A stretch of DNA of 64,000 nucleotides from Azorinus chamasolen (Eukaryota > Mollusca > Bivalvia > Cardiida > Solecurtidae), in NCBI GenBank assembly GCA_963576725.1, contig OY755237.1, positions 51,898,253 to 51,962,252 on the forward strand. Direction: 5' to 3'. Of this stretch, positions 45,110-57,587 are shown in pieces (the stretch's first letter is position 1; every line of letters begins with the position of its first letter). The notes beneath the pieces are model-generated. The model worked only from the letters and a program-made list of their open reading frames with translations. It made no database searches and was not told the DNA's origin. The position numbers and the translations under genes were made by a program.

Positions 45110-46000
45110 TGTTGTCCTGTGCACACACCTCCAAACTTACACTTTACACTATAAATAGCAAAAATTACTCTGGCAGCATTCAAGCCCCGTCAGTCACTGT
45201 ACAATGCAGATCACAAGTTCAATATGTCCAATACAGCCCATAAGTCCAATACAATGTGTTGGTCAGTATTTAAATGCCGTCTTATTAAAGACAGACTGTG
45301 AAACCTTCAAACATATTGGACTGGCTGTGTACGAAGCTTTGTCACACAATAGTCCTTATAGACTTCTTTGAACTGCCTGTGACATTCAATACTCTATTCA
45401 TAGGCACACAGCAAAAAGGTCCTCTGTTTTTAAGGTCCTATCGTTATCTCACTGAGATTATCACCAGAATTTCTCTCCCTCAACATTTTATTTTTCCAAT
45501 ATCTTCTGTTTCAGCCCTTAGCCTGGTGTAAAAATTGTTGTCTGCTTAATTTTTTGTCAACTACACCAAAACTTCATTTAATTGGCTTATTAATCCCTTA
45601 GACATATTGGTTTATTGTCAAACAGCCTGATCCTATTCACATACCTGATCATACAATATCTGATCTGAATCCTGTCTGTTTTCAATAAGTTCTATGCTAT
45701 TTGATGCAGGAGTAATATGAGAATAGTAAGCCCATCATGTGCTTACGGGATTGTAACAGATGGTTAAAGGATGATGACTCCGATGGAATCGAAGTACACA
45801 GTTATCTCACAATCATAAACAGATCAATACGGGTTTGATCAGTCTGTGGAAAAAACAGAGCTATAGCATCAGTGGCTACAGACTGGCCGGACAACAAAAT
45901 ATCAGCTTATTATCTCTACAGACTGGCCGGACAACAAAATATCAGCTTATTATCTCTTGGATGATCACCTAAGCAAACAGTCTGTAACCAAATTAAATAT
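45110..46000. other. 5' flank of exon B; 39-bp duplication
   Basis: No repeat in the first 500 bases, as expected if a promoter for exon B lay here, but no TATA box is evident. At about 45877-45955 'ctacagactggccggacaac' + 'aaaatatcagcttattat' is present twice in tandem. Confidence 0.45.
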
Positions 46001-47375
46001 TAACCCTTTACCCCATGAATATTCATGTGAGAAATAATATCATGAATATTAATTTGATTAATTGTTATAATAGCACATGGTTACAGGGATTTTCGGTCAT
46101 ATCAGAAACTATAAAATCATCTGTAAATTATCATATCATAAGCAAACAGAGCAGACCCTGATCAACCGGCTCCTACATCTTATCTGGGTCTACTGTTTGC
46201 ATAGAAAGGCATAGAAAGGCATATTTATAGAGTAAAGGGTTTACCTTTAACTTGATAATTGTATGCAAACAGAGTAGAACCAGATCAGACAGCTCCAATC
46301 ACGGTCTGCTTTGTTTGTTTTATTTTGTAGATATGATTCTTTACTGTTTGCAATAGTAATAAATTTCTAAATTTTATATTTTGTTACAAGATTAAAAAAT
46401 CTCAATGGGTGGAGTAATCAATTAACCATTTACTCCATAAATATGCCTTTGCAAACAGAGTAGAGCCAGATTAGATGGTCCTGCTGCTTTCTATTTATGA
46501 TATACATGTAATATAGATATGATTCTATGTAGTTTCTACTATGACCAAAAATCCCCCATACCAATGTGCCATTATAAAAATTAATCCAATTAATATTCAA
46601 GATGTCATTATTTCTTACATGAATATTCATGGCACCTTTGCAAACAGAGTAGACCTAGATCAGATGGCTCATAGAGGGCCTATCAAGGGTATGCTCTGAC
46701 TACTTGTAATTAATATAAAACAGATCCATTTTAATAGCTTCTGCCATGGTGAAAATTTCCTCGCTCATGATGTTATAAACACTATCCCTAGGCTATAACA
46801 AACATTTATGCATGAATTGATCACTTCATGAATATTCATTAATTAAATCTTTATAAAGTATTTTTTTCCACTGCAATTTGTGCTTGGACAAAAACTGCAG
46901 GATCAGACTTATATCATTGCAAAAGCAAACAGAGCAGACCCTGATCAGACAGTTCCTATTGCTTGCAAAGGTATGAAATGGTGTTTATATGAAGTAAAGG
47001 GTAAAAAAAATCAGCTAATTAATATTGAAACTCAATATTTCTAACATGAATATTCATTAGGTAAAGAGTTAAGCAAGTATCCTAACTCAGACATTCAATT
47101 AATGATTTCTGAACAGAAACTAGGAAACAGTTGATTAGTATTTGCTACATAAAAAGCATTCTTAGCATGAATATTCATGTAAGAAATGACATCATGAATA
47201 TTAATCAGATTGTTATAATAGTATACAGAGAATGTTTGGCCATGTCAGGAGCTGTAGATTCATATCTATAATATATTATAACCAAACACAGCAGAGAAGG
47301 CTCCTGTAAGAGCTGTCTGATCTGGGTCTACACTGATTGCGACAGGCGTATTTATGGAGTAATAGGTTAACCTGC
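46001..47375. mobile_element. Run of M2 copies
   Basis: About 46003-46240, 46250-46420 (partial), 46430-46635, 46640-46790 (partial), 46800-47010, 47020-47075 (end) and 47165-47370. All noncoding. Confidence 0.65.
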
Positions 47376-47382
47376 TGAATAA

Positions 47383-47602
47383 TTAACCCATTCCCTCATA
47401 TTGATGCCTCTGTAAAAATCACTCTTTGAAAACCATTGTGATAAATAGAGCATTTGCTCCATAGCAGCAAATGCTCTATTTATCACAATGGTTTCAGAAC
47501 TACACAATTCTAAAATCTTCCTTTTCTCTAGTTAATGCTCCTTTTGAGTAGGTTTATTCAAAGAGTTTGGGTTTAAAAATAGCCTACGAGGTAATGGGTT
47601 AA
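47383..47602. mobile_element. MITE family M1
   Basis: TTAACCCATTCCCTCATATT to 'gaggtaatgggttaa', with 'gagcatttgctccatagcag' at the palindrome centre. Confidence 0.8.
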
Positions 47603-48936
47603 ACCTGGCTCCTCCCTTTCTGGGTATAAATGAAAGAGCCTGAGGTATATTGTATCAAAATTTATCATTGAGGAAAATGGTTTGTATGACAAACAGTGCA
47701 GACCCAGATAAGGGGGTTCCTCGGGGAGCCCACTGACCTAAGTCTACTTACCTAAGCCTCACTAGGATCCAAACTGTTTGATAATGTATGTTTGAAGAGA
47801 AATATATTTTTGAGAATTGTCTCTCACCACCATTTTTTGGCAGATGGAAATAAATTTACTTGCCATTTAAAGAGTTAAATGTGAACTACATTTTTACATA
47901 ATTTTTGTTTTATACAATAGTTTACGATCAAACTTATCTGGATCCCAGCTGTTGGCAAATGTGACCAAGTCCTCTTTTAACCAGGATAAAGGTTAAACAT
48001 TTACTTTCTATAAATCAAGTGCACATAACTCTGAACTAACTGGTCCGATTTTGCCCATATCAATAATCCATATTGGAAAGTTTTCGTACATGGTCACTAA
48101 AGAAACATTCCTGCAAAATCATTTTGAAACCCAACCAGTGATTTCAGAAAACAATTTTATTTTTTCTAAACAAATAGCCATATAATAGCCTACCCCTGGT
48201 GACCATGATTCTTGATGAAATACTACAAACTGAACAATACTGGTAGATAGTATCTCAGATTTGTTCCAGTACATTGTAATATTATTTTGACATCTAGCCT
48301 GTTTTTTAGATAAGAACAGTTTTTAAAATGTTCACTATACATAGGGCTCAAGCAGCCAAGCTAGAGGGTGATTTGGGAAAAAAACGTCTCCCTAATCCTG
48401 ACAACTTCTGCTTGTTTTGAACTGAGGGAGATGTTTAAATACAAAGAATATACAGGGAAATTGAGACCAAAAACTTCTCATTGAATTGTACTAAACTTCT
48501 CTCTGATGGAGAGCTCCAGCTTCAATCTCTTGCACTCGGTTACATTCCATTCACCGCTGTAGTTGGCTCAGGAAGAAGTCCGAAATCACGTGACTTTCAG
48601 TCACATGATCATTGTGTTCGAAATGACAGTTGACAGTTTGAGACCAATGGAAGAAAATCAAAAGGTGGAGGATTTCAAAAAAAATTGCGTGCCCTTTTGG
48701 GTGATAGTAGTATTTTAGTGCCCTTATAAGCAGTTTGGAATCTACATTCTGTAGAAACTGTTTTCAAAAATTGAGCAGACACATGAAGTTGTGTTACAGT
48801 GGAGAAATTCATCCATTCTATTTTGTTTGTTTACATTTGTGCAATAATCACATGCGTAAAACAGCATGAAATAGATCATCAGTATTCTCTAAATTTAAAC
48901 CTTCTTATAAGTTTTATGATAAAACAAAGGCTATTT
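47603..48936. other. Intron sequence, one M3-like hairpin remnant
   Basis: 'gacaaacagtgcagacccag' and 'taggatccaaactgtttgat' near 47690-47780. Nothing recognisable between 47880 and 48936, which forms the left flank of the TIR element. Confidence 0.45.
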
Positions 48937-48965
48937 CGTGGGGTTAATGCAGAAAGGAGACAAGT
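48937..48965 (+). repeat. Left terminal inverted repeat of the 3.4-kb element
   Basis: 29 bp, perfect against 52274-52302. Inward similarity 'acat.ttt.aaag' continues for about 15 more bases. Confidence 0.9.
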
Positions 48966-49410
48966 GACATTTTTAAAGTTTTGAGAAAAATGAGTTTTAA
49001 AGTTTGAGCTATTGTCTCAAAGCAGGAATTGGAATGTAATGAAATGTGAAATTACCATTTTGTAGTTATATATCAGATATACGTGCAGGCAAGTTTGGAA
49101 ATTGTTTTGTATATATATGACCTTTTGACCTACTTTAGCACTTGTCTCCTTTCTGCATTTATATGTTTGGGACGATTTGTGTATGCAGAAAGGTGTCATC
49201 TAACATCTCTATGTCAGAAAACCTTTGTCATAAATGAATAAAACGTTGTATTCATTTGAAAATATATATCCAGAAGGATATATTTTTGTCACATGTCATC
49301 ATAAAATGCAGTCTGAATTGTATCAGTTCCGAAAACAGAAAGAAAACATTTTCGTACATTTATGTTGTAAGCAAAATGTGGTGCTGAAAGTATCACATGT
49401 AGATACATTA

Positions 49411-50711
49411 TTAAATGTTATCACAATCACTGTCCTCTTCCATTGATGGTGCAGGTAGCTTATCTTTTAATGATTTACTGACTTGCAGCATCTCATAGTA
49501 TTGGTGGAACTCTTCTGGCACTATTACTTGTTTACAAAGATTCAGCAGGTCATTCGTTTTTAGAACAGATACGGGTAACTTTGTTTGATAACAATGATCC
49601 ATGTCAGCATCACACCTTGGCCATGATCGTATGCGGCCTTTGCGCCTGTACATTTCAGACTGAGTGTTAATTTCAAGAAATGCATTCGAATTGTATGTGC
49701 TGCTGACAAACACAGAACGTGGATTTTCTCGCCTGACCTGGATCCATTTGACCTGTAGCCAGTTGATCTTTCTTCCATCCACTGACTGTTGGAATTTCAT
49801 GGACTGACTCTTTACAAATGATTCAAAATCAAGTACTTGGTCATATTTCAGGGGAATGGCAATGTATGGTTTACTTTTTCGAGCTAAACCAATGATTGTA
49901 CTCCACTGAGAGGGTACAAACACACTTGTGCATTTTTTTGCAACTTCAATAGAAGCATGCACACTGTCACATTCCATTTGGGTATGTCCAGACTGTAGTG
50001 ATTAATACGTTCAAGATGTGGTAGCTTTGACATTGCATACAAGTAAGAAGCTGCAACAAATTGATTCCTGTTCTGTCCACTACATGAGTCTGAATAGTAA
50101 TTTATTTCTTTCAAATTCCGGTTTGATGAACAAATTGATTCAGTGTTTTTAAGGATACATTGTGGCGATTTCACACGAACCCCGTTTTCCTTGGGTTTCG
50201 TTCCACAGGTGACTAAACACTTGCTTGTCAAAGAGAGAGAAAAACGTTAAATTGTAGCAGCATAACTTCTGTGCATAGTACATTTCACTCACTAGTGAAC
50301 ACGGTGTGGTCAAGACTGCCAGTAAGTCAAAAGTGGCAGTATAAACTTCACTATTCTGCTTTGTCTTAGCTTTATCTTTTTCCTTTTCTTCACATGCCCC
50401 CTCTTACTTTGTTGATGAGCTTCATACTCTTCTTTTATCTTGTCGGAAAGAGTATTATTTGCACTGTGGTGTTCAAATCTTGCACAAATTGAACACTGAT
50501 CTTTATTAGGTTTGAAAAATGACAAGTTAAATTTCTCACAGAATTCTTTTCGGTACTTTCCTATTCTAACAGAAGAATGGCCTTTCTTTCTGCATTCCTC
50601 ACAATACAATGTGTACATCTTTTTAATGTTTAGATTGTGTGCAAGGAACTGCTTTTTTATTCTTTCCTTGAGTAATGAGATTCCACCTAAGGAAAGGAGT
50701 TGATAGGCCAA
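49411..50711 (-). pseudogene. Transposase-like protein (probable DUF7869 type), three frameshifts
   Basis: Reads from 50711 to 49411 in four frame segments. The N-terminal part has CEECRKKGH and FFKPNKDQCSICARFE, likely zinc-binding Cys pairs. After a shift in the G-run at about 50397-50402 it continues TFDLLAVLTTP, EMYYAQKLCCYN and LWNETQGKRGSCEIA. After a shift at about 50150-50160 comes NYYSDSCSGQNRNQFVAA. After one at about 49990 comes GHTQMECDSVHASIE and a C-terminal domain ending SMEEDSDCDNI. The order KPxKDQC..C, YSDxCxGQNRN, GHTxxECDSVH is that of a large uncharacterised invertebrate family; I recall its domain as DUF7869 but cannot check this. The Asp and Glu/Asp residues would suit an RNase H-fold nuclease (inference). 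The N-terminus beyond 50711 is cut off by a nested insertion. Confidence 0.7.
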
Positions 50712-50719
50712 AGGTTAGG

Positions 50720-51924
50720 CCCGGTCACAACACACCGTGCGTGTTTTTAGCAGGTACGTTTTTTGGGCAGGCCACGACCGCTACATTTTTCTGAAAACGT
50801 GGGGAAGGAGTAGCAAGTGCAGGGAGGAAATACGTCAACGCACTTCACATGCACGGTTGCACAATGTGCACGTACATGTCAAGCACACCACGCCTCGCAC
50901 TGGTCGGTTGCGTGCATCGTACGTTGCACACATGGTAAGTGAGCTGTAAGTTCTTACAACGTGCTCACAAGGTACGATATCCGTGCGATTGCAATATTAT
51001 CATACGGAGGCTATACTTACACGTGCTTCTCATGTACTCATTCCTGAGTCTCATTCGCACGTTGTAAGTGCATGCAAGTGCGGCGAACGTGAGTTTTTCC
51101 GCCCGATGTCAGGGGTATATATATATGATGACCTCCCGATGTTCTCCCAAATTCCCAGCTGTTGCTGTCTCAAGATACCGCCCATTCCACAGCAAAGACT
51201 GCAAGACCAGCTTCAAGTGGCAGCCCATGGGCACGAAGTTTTATTACTTGCCTTGATACGGGAGAGGGAGAGGCAACAGGGACGCCGACGCAGGAGATGG
51301 TGGGTTAGTCCAGTAAGAAACCTTGTTCAAAGATCTCGAACGTGAATCGAGGGGAGACTATGTCGGATACATCCGAATGGATCCCATTCTCTTCCCAATC
51401 TCTTCGCCGAACCCTGCTCGGAGTGACCCCTCCAGTCACCAGGGGCCCAAGGTGTGTGTGTGTTTTTCACGAATTCATTCTATTAATCCATTAATATTGA
51501 TGTCTCTGGAACAAGAGCTGTTACAGGACAGTCAACCCGACTATTCACAATATTGTTAGTGTAACATGCTTGATAGCGGACTAAAATGGTGTCCAATGAT
51601 ACTAGAAGCAAATATTCAAAGTCTCATTAAATTATCTTTAATAGTTTTTAAGATAAAGGATCTCTTTGAAATATTTACTGTTGGGCCTCTCTGGCCGTAT
51701 CCTTTTGAGCTGCAGATGCAGCAAACCCCTTCTTCGGTATACTCCTATTTGGCATTTTGGCGACTAAATGTTGGTACTCGTCAGAAGGCACGTGCGTCAT
51801 CCGTGTCTGCGTGCTCCTAAATCCGTACGAAGGCGGTACTCACCACGTATGGATCCCCAAAATTTCGCCACGTTTTTGCACGTAGACAACACGCACTTGC
51901 ACGTAGGGCGGGTTGTGACCACCG
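50720..51924 (+). mobile_element. Nested PIF/Harbinger-like element, internally deleted
   Basis: CCGGTCACAACACACCGTGC at the left, and at the right the inverted GGTGGTCACAACCCGCCCTA, an imperfect terminal repeat around GGTCACAAC. It is rich in ACGTGC motifs and less AT-rich than its surroundings. It holds fragments of a Harbinger-type transposase and interrupts the upstream end of the transposase-like gene of the outer element. The target duplication could not be resolved. Confidence 0.65.
51226..51400 (+). pseudogene. PIF/Harbinger transposase N-terminal fragment, frameshifted
   Basis: One frame reads LALIRERERQQGRRRRRWWV and SPVRNLV. The next frame continues FKDLERESRGDYVGYIRMDP and ILF. 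The arginine-rich stretch with WWV followed by Y-IRM-P-LF is the usual N-terminal region of HARBI1-like transposases. The catalytic DDE part is missing. Confidence 0.65.
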
Positions 51925-52273
51925 CTTTTCTGATACACAATTAATGTGATAATGTAATGTCAACATCTCTGCTAATGTAAACAATAGTAGAGTCTTGGTT
52001 TTAAATACACTTGACTCCTTTTTGCATGTTGCCGACTTCTGGGCCAGTGATAGAAATGAGTATGCAGAAAGGAGACAAGTGCCACTTGACTCCTTTTTGC
52101 ATAACTCCTAGTTCACTTGTCACCTTTCTGCATTATCAGTTTACACTAAATGGTAGATGTTCCCTATAATAACTCCAACAATTTAGGTAATATCATCTAG
52201 ATTTTTTCACAGGGTTTAGAATTCATCAAAACATGTCCAAAAATTTAAAAACATGAAAATCTTAAAACATGTT

Positions 52274-52302
52274 ACTTGTCTCCTTTCTGCATTAACCCCA
52301 CG
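52274..52302 (-). repeat. Right terminal inverted repeat of the 3.4-kb element
   Basis: Perfect partner of 48937-48965. The gene inside reads leftward from this end. Confidence 0.9.
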
Positions 52303-53354
52303 ATTTATTCTTAACTTTGGCTTTTTGATATAAACTATCGACTCAGGTAATCATAAAGCACAAACTATTGGTTTTGCCAAGATTCTTGTCATTGAGCCCA
52401 TCACAGAGGTGTATATGAGAGTAAGGAACAACAACTCTGTCCAGAGATTGCTCTAACTTTAGCCCTGTATACCAGGCAGTCATATAAGGAACATTGTTGA
52501 ATCTTGGCTTTAAAATGAAGGTAAAAAAATTACCATAAATAATTAAATAGAAAAGGCTTTATAGATCCAGCAACTATACTCTGTGCAAACAGTTTTCAAT
52601 GTAAATAACTATAAATTTGTTGGTACAGACATTTTCTGAAATCCAGAATTTTTTAGAGAAAACTTAACCCTTTACTTGATAGAGATTCCTCTAACCCTTT
52701 CCTCCATAAACACACCCTTCAACGACTTTCAGAGTATACCCAGATTAGATGGCTCCTATAGGAGAGATCTGATCGGGGGCTGCTCTGATAAATATCACTC
52801 TACAGTTTCTGCCATGACCAAAATTAATATTCCTGTGTCCATGTGCTATTATAACAAATAATCTAATTAAGACTCATGATGTCATTATTTCTGACATGTT
52901 TATGGAGTAAAGGGTTAACACTAACAGACTAGACCAAGATCAGAGCATTCTGAAGGAGTTGCTTGATAAACTTGGGCCTACTCTGTTTGCCTATGGAATA
53001 ATATAGAGCTGATTCTACAGTTTGTGCCATGGCTAATATGAAAATTCCTTTTTCAGCGGCTAGCTGTCTATTTTCACTTTTGTTCTAGTTTTCCACCAAT
53101 GAGAAACTATGTTACATTGTAATTTGCATATGACCTACTAGTATTTAGTAGTAAACTGTATTTTCATTAGTTAATACCTTGACTGGCATACAACCTTTTT
53201 ATATGCCTCTACACATTGCCAAACTATGTAAAATTCTGATATACAGTCTGCTAACGTGTCGAATTTCCTGGGGTAATTCTTACGACCTTGTAGTTATTTC
53301 AAAACACCATGTTTTATGATAACAAGGGCATGTTGTATTGCTATGCAAGACATG
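52303..53354. mobile_element. M2 copies in otherwise plain sequence
   Basis: M2 about 52670-52915, sharing its left part with a second start at 52692, and a half copy 52915-53040. 52303-52665 and 53060-53354 show nothing clear. Confidence 0.55.
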
Positions 53355-54183
53355 AGTCCCCCACCGGACTAAAAAAAAAACTCCACTCTCCCCACCCCAC
53401 CCACCCATGGTGTGGTTGACCATGGTATATACATGACCACCTGAATGGTATTAGTACCTACTTTCATACATTGAATCAGTAAATAAAAAGTTATTGTCCC
53501 GACAAGAAAATATGAAAAAGGGGAGTAACTCCAAAAATATTGATGCTAGAGTTATTGCCCTTGTGCATGACACTACTACTCATCATGCTTGTTCCATATG
53601 AGAAGTTTCAAATCAATTGAACCAGTACATAAAGAGTTATTAACTGGACAAGAAAATATGAAAAGGGGAATAACTCCAAAAATATAGATGCTAGATTTAT
53701 GGCCCTTGTGTATGACACTACCCCTCATCATGCTTGTTCCATATGTGAAGTTTCAAATCAATTGAACCAGTAGATAAAGAGTTATTGTCCGGACAAAAAA
53801 TATGAAAAAGGGGAATAACTCTAAAAATATTGATGCTAGAGTTATGGCCCTTGTGCACGACACTACTCCTGATCATGCTTCTTCAATGTGTGAAGTTATA
53901 ATGAATTTGGCATAACATTGTAGGAGATATGGCCGGGACACGAAGCGTGACAGACGGACGGACGGACGAATGTTCTAACGGATTGAGTGTATGTGGCTAT
54001 TCCTTTGTTCAAAATAGCCACACAAACTGAAAATAAGCCACATAAAACCGATGAGAACAAAAGATCTTTGTTCTCATGTAATTATTTAGTCACATAAACA
54101 GGAAATGTTAGCGCGGACAGACGGACGGACGGACGGAATCGAGCAAACCTATAGTCCCCCAACCGGTAACCGGTGGGGGACTA
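53355..54183. repeat. Dispersed bivalve repeat bounded by AGTCCCCCACCGG, with nested insert
   Basis: AGTCCCCCACCGG at the left and CCGGTGGGGGACT at the right form inverted ends. Three modules with 'gggaataactccaaaaata' and 'gacggacggacggac'. At about 53965-54110 the GACGGAC run is split by a piece containing the palindrome GAGAACAAAAGATCTTTGTT(CTC) and inverted 'atgtggctatt' / 'aatagccaca'. Same family as 1-462. Confidence 0.8.
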
Positions 54184-55320
54184 ATTAGCTGCTTCGGCCT
54201 TGCAAATTGAAATCAATGAAATCGATCCATATTTACATAATCACAACACAATCATGTAAGCCATCATGTTACACAGACATGTTCTATAAACTTCTTACGC
54301 CATATAGTACAGAAAATCATTATTTACGCAGATATTTAGCATGGGACCGAAGACTGTCGACTGTCGAAAGTTCTGTTCCTAAAATAGATTTTAAGACCTG
54401 GAAATTCCCATAAAATCAAAGTACTGATGTACTGATATTTATCACCTCATGGTAATGGTTGCTGAGCAATATTACCAGTTTGTCGAAACCACGTTTAAAC
54501 TTTCAAACTTTTACTATCATTTTGCTATCAATTAATACAACATTTGATAATAAAGTCCACTTTGACGAACAGGTAGTTTGCCGAAACCACCATAATTCAC
54601 AGGCAATGCTATAGGAAATAAAGAAGAAGGGTTGTTTAGTATATTGGAGTAGAGGTATTATTAGTATTACAAATGTAATTACTATCCCCGACCACAGCAC
54701 CGAGGCTCTGGTTGTTGGCTCTCTTTGATATAAAGCTTCTTACTGAAGGCTATTGCTACGGCTCTATCACCTGAGGCTTGGGTTCATAGACGTAGGTTGA
54801 AGTTGCTAACTTTATATTGTTTTAAAAATACATGTAGATTCAGTTAATGATGTCATTAATGATGATGCACACAAGTCGATTAAAGCGTTGATCTAGGCTA
54901 AATAAATACCGTTCTCTAAGTAATTACAGAATCTGCACAAACAAAAACTTTATGCTTTAAAGTGTATTCAATTTGTTCTCTTCATATCAATACAAATATA
55001 GGCGCTTTCATGTACATTTTATAATAGGTAAAATAAAGAACTAACTTGAGATAGTTGAAAATTACTTTGACATCGTACATTTTAAAAGTGATTTCCAATA
55101 AAAGCAACTTGAAATATTTCAATAACTGCTTCTACTCCAAGTCATTTTCATTGCATGTTTCTCTGCTAGTATAATAACAAGCAACCCTTCATAGATCTAG
55201 TTCTCTGTACTAATAGAATCTCCAAACATTGAAATAAATATGGCAGAGATTTAATATTATTATTGTTTTGTACATTATGTCAATATTTGAATGCCGCTGA
55301 ATATCTTTTTTAAATGATAT
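54184..55320. other. Intron sequence, nothing recognised
   Basis: About 1.1 kb free of the repeats seen elsewhere. Short frames on both strands (68 and 65 codons) lack splice context or similarity I can recognise. Confidence 0.45.
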
Positions 55321-56070
55321 TTCTTGTTTGATATGCCATTATAAAAACTCATCTTATAAATATTCATGATATCATTATTTCTTACTTATCTTACTTATCG
55401 TTGATTTCCAGCGCAGGCCCCGTTGGGACCTCTTTGCTGGACTCTTCATTATTTTGTCCATATAAGTTGTATTTCTTACGTGAATATTCATGAGGTAAAG
55501 GAGAGAGAGAAATAAAAGAATTAACCCTTTATCTGTTCAGTATTCATGTAAGAACATCATGCATATTTATGAGCAGAGTATTTGCTTTGACAAAAACTGA
55601 AGAATCAGATCTATATTATTACATAAGCAAACAGAGCAGACCCTCATCAGACGACTCCTACAGGAACCGTCTGATCTGGGTCTACTTTGTTTCCAAATGT
55701 GTGAAAAGGTGTTTATATGAAGGAAAGGTTAACATGGCATTTTATCTGGGTACAAATTTTTTGCATAATTTATCATGAATGCTCAGCATTGTAAGGCTTT
55801 TGTTTATAGTGCCAACATAAAAATTCAGTTAACCCTTACCTTCATATAAACATATTTTCACACATTTGCAAACAGAGTGGACCCCAATCAGATGGCCCTT
55901 ATAGGAGCCGTCTGATCAGGGTCTGCTCTGTTTGGTTTTGACATGATATAGATCCTTTAGATTTTGGCAAAGCAAAAATATTCTGTGTAAAGTTTACATT
56001 CAGCTAATAAATATTCATGATGTCATCATTTTTTACATGAATTTGAATGTTATTTTTGCTGGCATGAATA
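55321..56070. mobile_element. Three M2 copies
   Basis: About 55325-55500 (with foreign bases 'gcgcaggccccgttgggacc' inserted), 55520-55735 and 55828-56060. Confidence 0.6.
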
Positions 56071-56508
56071 TTCATGGGACACTGGGCTAAACAACCTACT
56101 CCACTGATGATACTGGCCTGCAGCAAAATATTCAACAATGTCACATGTGTTATTGATCTTGTTTAATATCTCAGGAGTACAATGTCATGATCATCATATC
56201 AGAATAAATGGAACGTACCATTGATTTGTATACACCACAATTTGCATATTAGTGTGAAACTAGCTTGCATTTGAAAACAAGAAAATTTGCAAAATTTGCA
56301 AAATATCTCATTCTGCAGCATGCATCTGGCAAACCCAAGCCAACTTTTGCAAGCAGTTTGGATCCCGATGAGACAGTGTAATTCAGTATCTCATCAAGAT
56401 CAAAACGTCATCAGCCACTCTGATTTTATTTATATGTGTGTATTTTTACACACAAGAAGGCAATGACGGCCAAGTATCGCTCACCTGAAAAAATAGTCAT
56501 CTTTGTCA
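56071..56508. other. Intron sequence with an M3 hairpin remnant and CAAGAAGGC head
   Basis: M3 pieces at 56335-56410. 'caagaaggcaatgacggcca' + 'agtatcgctcacctg' at about 56452 is the head of the CAAGAG element family. Confidence 0.5.
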
Positions 56509-56846
56509 TATATTTTGAAAATGGGTGATCCTTCGAAAGCAAAAGTAGAAATGCAAAAAGAGAAAATTGCAGACTCGGTTTTATCGAGTCTGTTCATGAG
56601 TAGTAATTAAAAGTGCAACACTACTCACGCCCCCTAGCACCGGCTTAAGCAGTATTCAATTTTCAAAACTAATAACATCTAAACTAATGATCCCGAAGGA
56701 CCAGAAAATATAACAACACTGAGAATGAAGTATGGGGCAACTTTTTACGGCTGCCACACAAGCACTTAACACCTGCTGTTGTGAAGTACATATATTCTGA
56801 AAATGGGTGATCCTTCGAAAGCAAAAGTAGAAATGCAAAAAGAGTA
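56509..56846. repeat. 54-bp direct repeats 284 bp apart
   Basis: 'gaaaatgggtgatccttcga' + 'aagcaaaagtagaaatgcaa' occurs near 56515 and 56799 with one mismatch in the flanking bases. The segment between has no recognisable feature; a 60-codon minus frame here is unsupported. Confidence 0.75.
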
Positions 56847-56879
56847 AATGTCATCTATATAATATTGGTCCCAATGGTT

Positions 56880-56954
56880 TAACCCTTTCCCTTATATAAA
56901 CACTTTTCAAGTCTTAGCAAATAGAGTACTCAGTTCAGATACTCCATATACCGG

Positions 56955-56996
<42 letters not shown>

Positions 56997-57125
56997 TTTA
57001 AAAAATCTTTGCTTCTGTAGGAGCCATCTGATCAGGGTATGCTTTGTTTGCTAATGAAATACTGAAGATCTAATTCTAGAGATCTAGAGATGCCATCACA
57101 CAGGAATATTAATGGGGTAAACTTC
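56880..57125. mobile_element. M2 copy with TA microsatellite
   Basis: 'ttaaccctttcccttatata' start. A (TA)n run of about 16 repeats lies at about 56961-56993 where the hairpin arm is expected. Confidence 0.65.
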
Positions 57126-57269
57126 TTGATATTTTCCTTTGATATATACATGTATGATACAAGTCTGATTTCAGACAATGAAAATTAACATATTCAAGTT
57201 GAAAATTGTTTTGGACAGCAAAAAAAGTTGTTATGAATTATGACAGTGTACAAAGGGTTACCATATCGC

Positions 57270-57497
57270 TTAAACCTTTCCTCCATAAATACGCTTTTCT
57301 ACGCCTCTGTAAAAGTTACTTCTTGAAACCATTGTGATAAATAGAGCATTTGCTCCTTAGGAGAAAATGCTCTATTTATCACAATGGTTTCAATACTACA
57401 CATGTCTAAAGTTTTCCTTTTCCCTAGTAAATGCTCCTTTTTGGTAGATAAATTCAAAGAGGTTGGGTCTAAAAATAGCCTATTGAGGAATGGGTTA
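57270..57497. mobile_element. MITE family M1, 90 bp from exon A
   Basis: 'aaacctttcctccataaata' to 'tattgaggaatgggttaa'; centre 'gcatttgctccttaggagaa'. It lies just inside the intron after exon A. Confidence 0.8.
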
Positions 57498-57587
57498 AAA
57501 ATTGTTACCCATAGGCCCCAAGTTACTCGAGGTGTCATCTGGATCCAAGCTGATCCATGTGTAGTGTGCAAGTTGGTTATGTCTTAC

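Larger units (their letters stand above)
48937..52302 (-). mobile_element. 3.4-kb DNA transposon of unassigned superfamily, 29-bp perfect TIR
   Basis: CGTGGGGTTAATGCAGAAAG... at 48937-48965 is the exact reverse complement of 52274-52302, and similarity continues imperfectly inward. ATTT flanks both ends (48933-48936, 52303-52306), a likely 4-bp target duplication; alternatively the TTAA inside each end (48944-48947, 52292-52295) is the duplication, as in piggyBac or Kolobok elements. A 19-bp motif TGCAGAAAGGAGACAAGTG is repeated subterminally in both orientations: in each TIR and at 49139-49157, 52008-52026, 52063-52081, 52083-52101 and 52114-52132, some with mismatches. Such sites usually bind transposase. 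Inside are a broken transposase-like gene (minus strand) and a nested PIF/Harbinger remnant. Confidence 0.82.

Noticed and set aside
48944..48947. TTAA as the certain target duplication of the 3.4-kb element
   Set aside because: The inverted repeat extends 7 bp outside it (CGTGGGG/CCCCACG), which would need a palindromic target; ATTT outside the full TIR is simpler. Kept as an alternative only.
54207..54413. 68-codon plus-strand frame in repeat-free sequence
   Set aside because: No recognisable similarity, no splice context, length expected by chance.
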